Of a DNA stretch of 38,275 bases, positions 9,397-16,266 are shown in pieces; the first letter of the stretch is position 1, and the number at the start of each line of letters is the position of its first letter. This DNA comes from Brevundimonas sp. Lineage in GTDB: Bacteria; Pseudomonadota; Alphaproteobacteria; Caulobacterales; Caulobacteraceae. The stretch spans positions 1-38,275 of the forward strand of contig JAUYAG010000169.1 in the NCBI GenBank assembly GCA_030693575.1, read 5' to 3'. The notes below the pieces were generated by a model. It had not been told where the DNA came from, made no database searches, and saw nothing but the letters and a program-made list of their open reading frames with translations. The position numbers and the translations under genes were made by a program.

Positions 9397-9574
9397 GGAA
9401 GCTCCTTTCCAAACACGGGAGGCGGAGGGATTTCTCCCGCCGCCCTCGATCCTTCCGGATCCGGCTGTCAGACCGTGGCGCAGGTGCGCTTTAGGTCAGA
9501 CCGCTCGGAGCGAACTCACGGGGATTTCTATCGGACCGTATCGACCTAACCTATGACGCGAGGCTTGACGGGGC
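9397..9574 (-). promoter_or_regulatory. moaA leader region with repeats
   Basis: This stretch holds the moaA leader. A -10-like TAGGTT (minus strand, 9548-9553) lies about 31 bp from the centre of the Fnr-type box, predicting a start near 9540. A 9-bp direct repeat GTCAGACCG (plus strand) occurs at 9467-9475 and 9495-9503. A 7-bp inverted repeat TTAGGTC/GACCTAA joins 9491-9497 and 9543-9549. Near the gene, GGAA-AGGAGC-TTCC places the ribosome site in a small hairpin loop. I could not match it to the Moco riboswitch from memory, so its function is open. Confidence 0.4.
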
Positions 9575-9588
9575 TTGATGAAGATCAA
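9575..9588. promoter_or_regulatory. Perfect Fnr/Dnr box between moaA and modA
   Basis: TTGATGAAGATCAA is a perfect TTGAT-N4-ATCAA palindrome, extended by C and G to 16 bp, centred 104 bp before the modA ATG and 185 bp before the moaA ATG. The minus-strand -10 near 9550 fits class II activation of moaA. For modA a possible -10 (TGCTAG, 9632-9637) would fit a class I position. One site may therefore serve both directions. Confidence 0.82.
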
Positions 9589-9685
9589 GCACGACGACGG
9601 CGCCCCCCCGTCCCGCCAACGAAGCCGGCCATGCTAGTCAGTGGGTGCGAACCAGACCGACTGGCCCAGGAGGAGACGCTGATCC

Positions 9686-10489
9686 ATGACGAATGCGGGG
9701 GGTATCGGACGGCGAAACGGGCTGATGCTGCTGGCAGCCGCATCCCTGGTCGCCTGCGCGCCCCCCCGCGCCGGCCTCGAGCCGATCGACCTGTTCGCTG
9801 CGGCCAGTCTCCGGGAGGTTCTGGACGCGGCCATTGTCGACTACCAGCGCCATTCCGGCCGCAGCGTTCGGGCCACCTACGCAGGCAGCGCCCTGTTGGC
9901 CCGCCAAATCGAGCGGGGGGCGCCCGCTGACCTGTTCGTTTCGGCAGACGAAGTCTGGATGGACTGGCTGCAGCAACGTGGCTTGATCGAGTCTGCGGCT
10001 CGACGCCGGCTCGCCTCCAACCGCCTGGTGCTGATCGCCCCGGCGACGACATCCATCACGTCCGTAAATCTGGCCTCTCCAAGCGGCGTATCTGCTCGGC
10101 TTGGCGATGGCCGGCTGGCGATTGCCGAAGCCAGCGTGCCCGCCGGTCGCTACGCGCGCGAAGCCCTGACCCGCCTGAACCTGTGGGAGTCGGTCGAAGA
10201 TCGGCTGGCTCCCGGTGACGACGTGCGCGCGGCGCTGGCTCTGGTCGCGCGCGGCGAGACTCCCCTCGGCGTGGTCTATTCGACGGACGCCCGCGCGGAG
10301 CCGCGGGTGCGGGTTGTGGCGACTTTTCCCGCGTCCAGTCATCCGCCCATCACCTATTCGGCGGCCCCGGTTCAACGCCATAACGGATCGGGTGACCCTG
10401 CAGGGGCCAAGGCCTTTCTGGACTTCCTGAGCGGCGCGGATGGGCAGGCCCTGCTTCGGCGTTTCGGCTTCGCGCCGGCGCCAGTCTGA
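9686..10489 (+). CDS. modA: Molybdate ABC transporter substrate-binding lipoprotein
   Basis: ModA captures molybdate outside the inner membrane for ModBC. The 267-aa precursor has a hydrophobic N-terminal segment and a lipobox LVAC ending at C24, so it is probably a membrane-anchored lipoprotein rather than a free periplasmic protein. Family features include LFAAASLREVLDA, the YAGSALLARQIERGAPADLF block and the C-terminal FLDFLSGADGQALLRRFGF. AGGAGGAG lies about 10 bases before the ATG. It is followed by modB after 9 bp. Molybdate supply is needed for NarG, which explains its place between the nar and moa genes. Confidence 0.95.
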   Translation: MTNAGGIGRRNGLMLLAAASLVACAPPRAGLEPIDLFAAASLREVLDAAIVDYQRHSGRSVRATYAGSALLARQIERGAPADLFVSADEVWMDWLQQRGLIESAARRRLASNRLVLIAPATTSITSVNLASPSGVSARLGDGRLAIAEASVPAGRYAREALTRLNLWESVEDRLAPGDDVRAALALVARGETPLGVVYSTDARAEPRVRVVATFPASSHPPITYSAAPVQRHNGSGDPAGAKAFLDFLSGADGQALLRRFGFAPAPV

Positions 10490-10498
10490 GCAGCCCGG

Positions 10499-11194
10499 AT
10501 GTTCACGCTCAGCCCCGAGGAACAGCAGATCATCGGCCTGTCGCTGAAGGTTGCGGCGACGGCGACGCTGTTCAGCCTGCCGCCGGGCGTCGCCCTTGCC
10601 TATCTGCTGTCGCGCTATAGCTTTCCGGGCAAGGCCCTCCTTTCGGGCCTGACCCATCTGCCGCTGATCCTGCCGCCCGTGGTGACCGGCTATGCGTTGC
10701 TCTTGCTCTTCGGCCGGAGCGGGCCTCTTGGCCGCTTGCTCGAGCCGATGGGGATTGTGTTCGCCTTCGACTGGACGGGAGCGGCGCTGGCTGCGGCGGT
10801 CATGGGCTTCCCGTTGCTGGTCCGGGCTGTGCGGCTGTCCTTCGACATGGTCGATCCCCGGATCGAAAGCGCGGCCGAGACCCTCGGCGCCCGGCCGATC
10901 GTCCGGTTCCTGACCATCACCCTGCCGCTCGCCTTGCCCGGCGTTGCAGCCGGAACAGTGCTGGCGTTCGCCAAGGCGCTCGGTGAATTCGGCGCCACCA
11001 TCACCTTCGTGGCCAGCATACCCGGAGAGACCCGTACGCTGCCGCTCGCGATCTACAGCCTGACCCAGGCCCCCGACAGCGAGGCGGCCCTGTTGAGATT
11101 GGTCCTGATCTCGGTCGGCGTGTCGATCGGCGCCCTCGTTCTCTCGGAATGGGGCGCGCGCTCCGTCGCGCGGCGGGTCGGAGGGATGCGGTGA
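10499..11194 (+). CDS. modB: Molybdate ABC transporter permease
   Basis: ModB forms the membrane channel for molybdate. The 231-aa protein has about five to six membrane segments and the EAA loop at ESAAETLGARPIVRFLTITL followed by PLALPGVAAG, through which it contacts ModC. The length is typical for the family. The ribosome site is poor, so translation may be coupled to modA, which ends 9 bp before. Its stop codon overlaps the modC start as TGATG. Confidence 0.95.
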   Translation: MFTLSPEEQQIIGLSLKVAATATLFSLPPGVALAYLLSRYSFPGKALLSGLTHLPLILPPVVTGYALLLLFGRSGPLGRLLEPMGIVFAFDWTGAALAAAVMGFPLLVRAVRLSFDMVDPRIESAAETLGARPIVRFLTITLPLALPGVAAGTVLAFAKALGEFGATITFVASIPGETRTLPLAIYSLTQAPDSEAALLRLVLISVGVSIGALVLSEWGARSVARRVGGMR

Positions 11195-12258
11195 TGCTCG
11201 AGGTGTCAGCGCATGTCGTCCGCGACGACTTCTCTCTGGAAGTCGCCTTCTCGAGCGACGCACGCATCTCCTGCCTGTTCGGTCGCTCCGGGGCCGGCAA
11301 GACCACGGTGGCCGAACTGGTCGCGGGCCTGATCCCGCCCGTCCGGGGTCGGGTGGTGCTGGACGGGGAGGTGCTCCTCGATACCGACGCAGGGGTTTCG
11401 GTCCCGGTCTGGAAACGCCGCATCGGCTACGTCTTCCAGGACGCGCGGTTGTTTCCGCACATGACGGTCCGCGACAACCTCCTGTACGGCCCCCGCCGGT
11501 CGGGCGATCCGGAACCCGCCCTTGACGAGGCGGTGGCCCTGTTGGGACTCGAAAACCTGCTGGAGCGCCGACCCGGTTCGTTGTCCGGCGGCGAGGCCCG
11601 ACGGGTCGCGATCGGACGGGCCCTGCTGATCCGTCCCCGTCTGCTGATCCTCGATGAGCCTCTGGCGGGGCTGGACGGCGCCCGTCGTGGGGACATCCTG
11701 CCGTATCTGGATCAGCTGGCCCGGAATGGACCGCCCATCCTCTATGTCAGCCACGCGGTCGAGGAGGTCGCGCGCCTCGCGGATCGTGTGGTGCTGGTCG
11801 GCGACGGTCGAGCCATGGGGGCAGAGCCGCCGGATGCGGCGTTCGACCGGCCGGAGGCCGAGACCGCCGCCGGGCTAAGCGCGCCGCTGTCTATTCTCGA
11901 CGGACGGGTCACCGCGCATGACCCGGTCAGGAACGCGACCTGCATCGATCTGGCAGGAACCCCGTTCCTGGCCCCGCTCCTCGATGTGGCGCCGGGCGAT
12001 CGATTGCGGGTCGTCGTCGACGCGCGGGATGTGGCGCTCGCCCTGACGGATCCGGTCGACGCCAGCTTTCAGAACCGGCTGCCGATGCAGGTCGCCGCGC
12101 TGGAAGTCCGGGCTGACGGCGTGCTCGTCCGCCTAGAGGCAGGAGATTTGAGATTGAAGGCGCTCGTCACCGGGCAAGCGAGCGAACAACTCGCCCTGGC
12201 GCCGGGCAAGCCCGTGATTGCCCTGGTCAAGGCGACCGCCGCCGCCCGCTACGCCTGA
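11194..12258 (+). CDS. modC: Molybdate ABC transporter ATP-binding protein
   Basis: ModC powers molybdate import. From the ATG at 11194, which overlaps the modB stop by one base, the protein is 354 aa. Walker A is GRSGAGKTT (30-38), the ABC signature LSGGEARR (130-137) and Walker B LLILDEP (150-156). A C-terminal TOBE/MOP domain that can bind oxyanion begins near residue 285 (NRLPMQVAALEV). An upstream in-frame start at 11149 would reach into modB and is less likely. The gene ends 6 bp before the convergent nnrS stop. Confidence 0.96.
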   Translation: MLEVSAHVVRDDFSLEVAFSSDARISCLFGRSGAGKTTVAELVAGLIPPVRGRVVLDGEVLLDTDAGVSVPVWKRRIGYVFQDARLFPHMTVRDNLLYGPRRSGDPEPALDEAVALLGLENLLERRPGSLSGGEARRVAIGRALLIRPRLLILDEPLAGLDGARRGDILPYLDQLARNGPPILYVSHAVEEVARLADRVVLVGDGRAMGAEPPDAAFDRPEAETAAGLSAPLSILDGRVTAHDPVRNATCIDLAGTPFLAPLLDVAPGDRLRVVVDARDVALALTDPVDASFQNRLPMQVAALEVRADGVLVRLEAGDLRLKALVTGQASEQLALAPGKPVIALVKATAAARYA

Positions 12259-12264
12259 CTGCGA

Positions 12265-13449
12265 TCAGGCGCGATCAGGGCGGTGCGACAGCAGCATCGG
12301 GCCATAGCCGACCACAAAACCCAGGAAGGCTGCTGACCAGAGCCCTGCCGAGACCATCAGCAGGGGCTGATAGAGAGTTGGCAAGAGGCCGCCTGTCACC
12401 CGGGTCAGGGCGGCGGCATTGATGAGGACATAGATAAGGACCTCAATTCTTCCCGCCGCCAGAGGGCGACCGGTGTGACCCCGGCTGGCCCGCGTCATGA
12501 TGGCGAGGGTCATAACCCCGATCGCGCCGGCGGTGAGGGCGTGGACGCCGACGGAGGGCGGAACCAGACCGGGCGCTGCGACCGACAAGCCCGTGAAGAG
12601 GAGACCGGCAGCCAGCCACAGATAGCCGAGGTGCAGGATCCAGACGAGCGGTTCCGCCACCGTGGCATCTCCACGCCAGCGTACCAGCCGGACCAGGTTC
12701 AGCCCTCCCGACGCCAACAACAGAGCGCCCGCGGCCGGATGCGTCGGGGCCACGCTCCAGGCCACCAGGCCGGCAGCGGTGACGGCCAGGGTCACCACGT
12801 CCAGACGGCCCGAGACGGCAGGCATAGGGCCGCCGCGTTTGGTCTGCCAATTGCGGGTAAAGCTCGGGGTGACCCGGCCCCCGATTACAGCGATCAGCAG
12901 GGCCACAACCGCCAGGCCCAGCCGGGTGGACAGGTTGGCGATGCCGCCGGCCCCCGCCTCAAGGTGAAATCCGGCATTGGCGAGCGCGAACAACGTGACC
13001 ATCACGGCGACCGGCACATTGCGCCAGTTCTTTCCCGCCAGCACCTCGCGCCAGACCACACCGGCCATGGCGAACAGGAACAGGCCGTCGATGATTAGCG
13101 GCCAGACTTCACTCGCCAGATCCGCGTTCAGGGCCATCGCCAGCATGGCGGCTCGACCCGCCAGCCACAGGCCGAACAGCAGGGCCAGGGGCGTCCCAAC
13201 GACCGGCAGACGACCGGTCCAGTTGGGAACGGCGGTCAGCAGAAAGCCGACGACGATTCCGCCCGTGTAGCCGAACAACATTTCATGGACGTGCCAGCTC
13301 AGTCCGACAGGTCCGCCGCTGAGAAAGGCGTAAAGCCAGAGCGGAGCGGCGATGGCGGCCCACAGCGCAGAGAACAGGAAGAAGGGGCGCAGGCCGACGC
13401 TGAAGACGGCGGGACCGCGATGGGCGCGAATGGCGGCGGCGGTGTTCAT
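12265..13449 (-). CDS. nnrS: NnrS family membrane haem protein
   Basis: NnrS proteins are polytopic inner-membrane haem- and copper-containing proteins found with denitrification and NO-stress genes; they protect cells from NO. This 394-aa protein has about 12 hydrophobic helices and the family block SWHVHEMLFGYTGGIVVGF near residue 50, with likely metal-binding histidines. Other family features are LTAVPNWTGR and SRGHTGRPL. It follows the chorismate-mutase-like gene after an 87-bp gap and may be the last gene of the nrdJ-ubi operon or have its own promoter. I saw only half-sites, no full Fnr box, in that gap. Confidence 0.9.
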   Translation of the reverse strand: MNTAAAIRAHRGPAVFSVGLRPFFLFSALWAAIAAPLWLYAFLSGGPVGLSWHVHEMLFGYTGGIVVGFLLTAVPNWTGRLPVVGTPLALLFGLWLAGRAAMLAMALNADLASEVWPLIIDGLFLFAMAGVVWREVLAGKNWRNVPVAVMVTLFALANAGFHLEAGAGGIANLSTRLGLAVVALLIAVIGGRVTPSFTRNWQTKRGGPMPAVSGRLDVVTLAVTAAGLVAWSVAPTHPAAGALLLASGGLNLVRLVRWRGDATVAEPLVWILHLGYLWLAAGLLFTGLSVAAPGLVPPSVGVHALTAGAIGVMTLAIMTRASRGHTGRPLAAGRIEVLIYVLINAAALTRVTGGLLPTLYQPLLMVSAGLWSAAFLGFVVGYGPMLLSHRPDRA

Positions 13450-13536
13450 GGGGACTCCCGGACGGCGGATACGGTCTGCATAGAGGAGCGGAGCGGAGAC
13501 CTGGTTGATGAACTGGCCGCTGCGGCCTGCCCTTCG

Positions 13537-13839
13537 TCAAGGCGATGGATCAGCCTGTCTGGCGAGCGCCAGAAGCATCTGCTGAGCCTCGGCTGACCGT
13601 TCCAGAAGTTCGCGCCAGACCGGAATCGCGATCGCTTCGTCCAGCCCGCAACGTCGCGCGGTCGACTGGACGCGGGCGAGGACGGCCGCGATCCGGGCGG
13701 GATCCCGAACGCTTTCCTGCCCAGCCTTGAGTGCGGCGATGACGGCGACCTGGCGTTGGCGTGCCGCGACCAGACGCACAAGCACCGAGTCGATCCGGTC
13801 AATCCGCGCACGGCGGGCCTCGAGTTCGGACAGGTTCAT
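13537..13839 (-). CDS. AroQ-fold chorismate mutase / PchB-like protein in the ubi operon
   Basis: This 100-aa all-helical protein matches the AroQ chorismate mutase family. Aligned by eye to E. coli chorismate mutase, R10, R27, K38, D46, R49 and Q86/Q87 correspond to R11, R28, K39, D48, R51 and Q88, but the E52 position is Ile (I50). The segment D-P-A-R-I-A-A-V-L resembles A-P-E-R-V-A-A-M-L of PchB, the isochorismate pyruvate lyase, as I recall that sequence. GGGAGG lies seven bases before the ATG, and the start overlaps the ubiV stop as ATGA. A role in supplying 4-hydroxybenzoate or otherwise handling chorismate for anaerobic ubiquinone synthesis is plausible, but a plain mutase is equally possible. 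Confidence 0.85.
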   Translation of the reverse strand: MNLSELEARRARIDRIDSVLVRLVAARQRQVAVIAALKAGQESVRDPARIAAVLARVQSTARRCGLDEAIAIPVWRELLERSAEAQQMLLALARQADPSP

Positions 13840-14750
13840 GCCGCAACCTCCCGAGCCCCTCGGTGAGCGCCGGCCGCCCCGTGCAGATAACCGCTGACCA
13901 GAGGTCCGGGCGGCCCGAGCGGCTCGATCCGCTGGGCAAGTTCCCACGATGTAAGCCGCCCGGCGGTGAACTCCTGAAACAGCTTGCAGACCGCGACCAT
14001 GTCCAGACTGTGAGGCGACAGCCGAAGAACCGACAAGCCGACTTCCCTGAGCCGCTGGATTTCGACGTCGACCAGCTGACATCCGTGCGACAGCGTCTGC
14101 AGGCCATTCACGGCCAGGAAGTCCTGACCCTCGATAGTCGTGACGTCCATGCCATCGGGGTGTTGGTCACAGACGTAGCGGCAGGCGTCGCGGTGCAGTC
14201 CCTCCATCCGTGCCTGGGCGCAGCGGCTCGACAGGGCGAGCGGCAAACGGCCGAAGGCGAACAGCTCAAGTTCGAGCTCCGGGCAGGCCTGCGCGATCTC
14301 TGCGATGGAGGTAAGGGGAAGTTCGACGTTGGCGCACAGACGCACACACCCCATCCGCACAAGCTCCGCGGCCGCAGGGGCGTTGTAGACGTTCAACAGC
14401 GGGCCGGCGACGAATGGCGCTGGTGCCCGGCTCCAGACCGCTGACATGTCCCCGGCCTCGATCAGATGATCGGGATCCGCGGCCAGCTCTGCCGCCAGCC
14501 GCCGCTCCCGGGACGTGGAGGGAAGGGCGAGAGTGGACCAGATCACTGTCTTGCCCGCGGCTTCCAGCCGCTCGGCGGCCCGCGCCAGGACGTCCTGCAG
14601 CAACGGCTGTCGCTTTCCGCAGACGACCTCGCCGAGATAGACCGTTTCGACCGGGGCCTCGTCGGCGATCCGGGCATAGAAGGCCTCGACCCGCTCGGCG
14701 GGCCAGTTGAACAGCAACGGTCCGATCGCCAGTTCCATCAACCCACTCAT
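13836..14750 (-). CDS. ubiV: Oxygen-independent ubiquinone hydroxylation protein UbiV (U32 family)
   Basis: UbiV and UbiU form a 4Fe-4S heterodimer that hydroxylates the ubiquinone ring without oxygen. This 304-aa U32-peptidase-family protein has cysteines at 44, 177, 190 and 194. The C-x12-C-x3-C spacing at 177-194 matches the cluster ligands known for E. coli UbiV (C39, C180, C193, C197). MELAIGPLLFNWP at the N-terminus is typical. Both ends overlap neighbours by four bases (ubiU before it, the chorismate-mutase-like gene after it). Ubiquinone made this way can feed NarGHI under anoxia. Confidence 0.94.
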   Translation of the reverse strand: MSGLMELAIGPLLFNWPAERVEAFYARIADEAPVETVYLGEVVCGKRQPLLQDVLARAAERLEAAGKTVIWSTLALPSTSRERRLAAELAADPDHLIEAGDMSAVWSRAPAPFVAGPLLNVYNAPAAAELVRMGCVRLCANVELPLTSIAEIAQACPELELELFAFGRLPLALSSRCAQARMEGLHRDACRYVCDQHPDGMDVTTIEGQDFLAVNGLQTLSHGCQLVDVEIQRLREVGLSVLRLSPHSLDMVAVCKLFQEFTAGRLTSWELAQRIEPLGPPGPLVSGYLHGAAGAHRGAREVAA

Positions 14751-15745
14751 CGCCAGCGTTTCCGATAGGCGCCGGTTGTCTCGCGCGCACCCTCGGCGAG
14801 GTCGCCCAGCAGGGACTCATAGGGGCCCGGAGATTCCCCGCGTCCAATGGCGTCGATGGCGGCCCGGAAGGCGGCGGTGACGCGCGCCACATAGGCGCGA
14901 CCCCTTTGCCGCCCCTCTATCTTGACGGCTGTGACCCCCGCCCGGGCCAGCCCGGCCAGCAGGCTCATGGCATTGAGGCTTACCGGATCCTCGAACAAAT
15001 AGGCCGGTTCCCCGGCCGCGCCGCGGAACCGGCCCTTGCACAGGGTCGGATAGCCGCCGACCTCCCCCGCCGGCAGCCGGTCGATGGCGAAGCCCGATAG
15101 CCGCGTCGTGCGCTCACCACGATCTTCGGTGAAGGTTACGGCCTCGGGCGGCGAGCAGACGCCGGACAGGTTCGGTGACCGTCCGGTCGCATAGGACGAC
15201 AGGGCGCAGCGGCCTTCCGCCATCACGCACAGGCCGCCATAGACGAAGGCCTCGGTCTCGACGGATATTTCCGGGGTCAGGCTCCGGATCTCCTCGACGC
15301 TGAGGACGCGGGGCAGAACCACCCGTTTCACGCCGTATTCGCGAGCGTAGAATGCGATCGCCTCAGGGGTGCCCGCCGCCGCCTGGACCGACAGGTGAAG
15401 TCGGGTGTCCGGATGGTTGGTGCGCATATGCGACAGCACAGCGAGATCGGCGGCGATCACCGCGTCCACGCCCGCGGCTGCGGCGGCGTCGGCGGAGCGC
15501 CGCCAAAGATCAGTTGCGTCGGCCCGGGCGAAGGTGTTCAGCGCCAGCAGAACGCGGGCACCGCGCTCATGCGCCCAGTCGGTCGCTGCCCGCAGCTCCT
15601 CGGGGGAGAAGTTCAGGCCCGGGAAATTGCGCGCGTTGGTCTCGTCGCGGAAGCCGCAGTAGACGCTGTCCGCCCCGGCATCGATCGCTGCCTTCAGCAT
15701 AGCGGGTGAGCCGGCCGGGCACACCAGCTCCAGCGCGCCGGTCAT
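14747..15745 (-). CDS. ubiU: Oxygen-independent ubiquinone hydroxylation protein UbiU (U32 family)
   Basis: This is the partner of UbiV in oxygen-independent ubiquinone hydroxylation. The 332-aa protein has the U32 fold start LELVCPAGSPAMLKAAIDAG and cysteines C173, C180, C197 and C236. The C-x6-C-x16-C spacing is the same as the E. coli UbiU cluster ligands C169, C176, C193, with C232 as fourth ligand. The U32 signature region EAFVYGGLCVMAEGRC is clear. A GAGG ribosome site precedes the ATG, which overlaps the ubiT stop as ATGA. Confidence 0.95.
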   Translation of the reverse strand: MTGALELVCPAGSPAMLKAAIDAGADSVYCGFRDETNARNFPGLNFSPEELRAATDWAHERGARVLLALNTFARADATDLWRRSADAAAAAGVDAVIAADLAVLSHMRTNHPDTRLHLSVQAAAGTPEAIAFYAREYGVKRVVLPRVLSVEEIRSLTPEISVETEAFVYGGLCVMAEGRCALSSYATGRSPNLSGVCSPPEAVTFTEDRGERTTRLSGFAIDRLPAGEVGGYPTLCKGRFRGAAGEPAYLFEDPVSLNAMSLLAGLARAGVTAVKIEGRQRGRAYVARVTAAFRAAIDAIGRGESPGPYESLLGDLAEGARETTGAYRKRWR

Positions 15746-16266
15746 GGCCGAACCTCGGCCTGACGCCAGCGCCCGGCAACGGACAACAGCGTCTGCAACA
15801 TCGGATCGAGCCCGCGCGGCAGACCCAGGATGTCAGCCATCGTCAACTCCGAGGCTTCAAGCGCATTGTGGAGTGCGAGGATGGCCGCTGTGTCTCCGTC
15901 GATATCTATGCGCCGCTGAAAAAAGGCTCCATCGGCGTCCCCGCGCCCGTCGAAGAGAGCCAGAAGAGTCAGCAGGGGGCCGCTGATCCGAGCCGAAGCG
16001 GCGCCGTCATCCGAGTCCGGCCGCACCACCCGGATGGAACCGGCGACGCCGTCCGGCCGCATCTCGAAGGCGATAGGCAGGTCGGCGGGGCTGATCCGGA
16101 TAGTGGCATGGCGGACAGGTCCGAGCCGCTCGAACGCCTCGGGCTGACGGCGGGCGACCCCGCGAAGCGACGCTGTCAGCAGGGTCTCGACGGGTCTCCG
16201 CGCCCGATACATCAGTTCGGTCCAGCGACGGGTGGGGGACGAAACCCTTAGCGGGGCTATCCGCAT
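15742..16266 (-). CDS. ubiT: SCP2-domain ubiquinone accessory factor UbiT
   Basis: UbiT is a lipid-binding SCP2-domain protein needed for oxygen-independent ubiquinone synthesis, thought to hold hydrophobic intermediates. Starting at the ATG at 16266 it is 174 aa, the same length as E. coli UbiT. The segment FFQRRIDIDGDTAAILALHN near residue 116 closely parallels FFQRRLVIEGDTELGLYVKN of E. coli UbiT. The start overlaps the last 10 bases of nrdJ and lacks a strong ribosome site, so coupling is likely. A much longer open frame extends upstream through nrdJ but is not part of the gene. Confidence 0.9.
   Translation of the reverse strand: MRIAPLRVSSPTRRWTELMYRARRPVETLLTASLRGVARRQPEAFERLGPVRHATIRISPADLPIAFEMRPDGVAGSIRVVRPDSDDGAASARISGPLLTLLALFDGRGDADGAFFQRRIDIDGDTAAILALHNALEASELTMADILGLPRGLDPMLQTLLSVAGRWRQAEVRP

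Noticed and set aside
13450-13540. Fnr box upstream of nnrS
   Set aside because: TTGAT at 13505 and GTCAA at 13536 are 26 bp apart, so they do not form one N4-spaced site.
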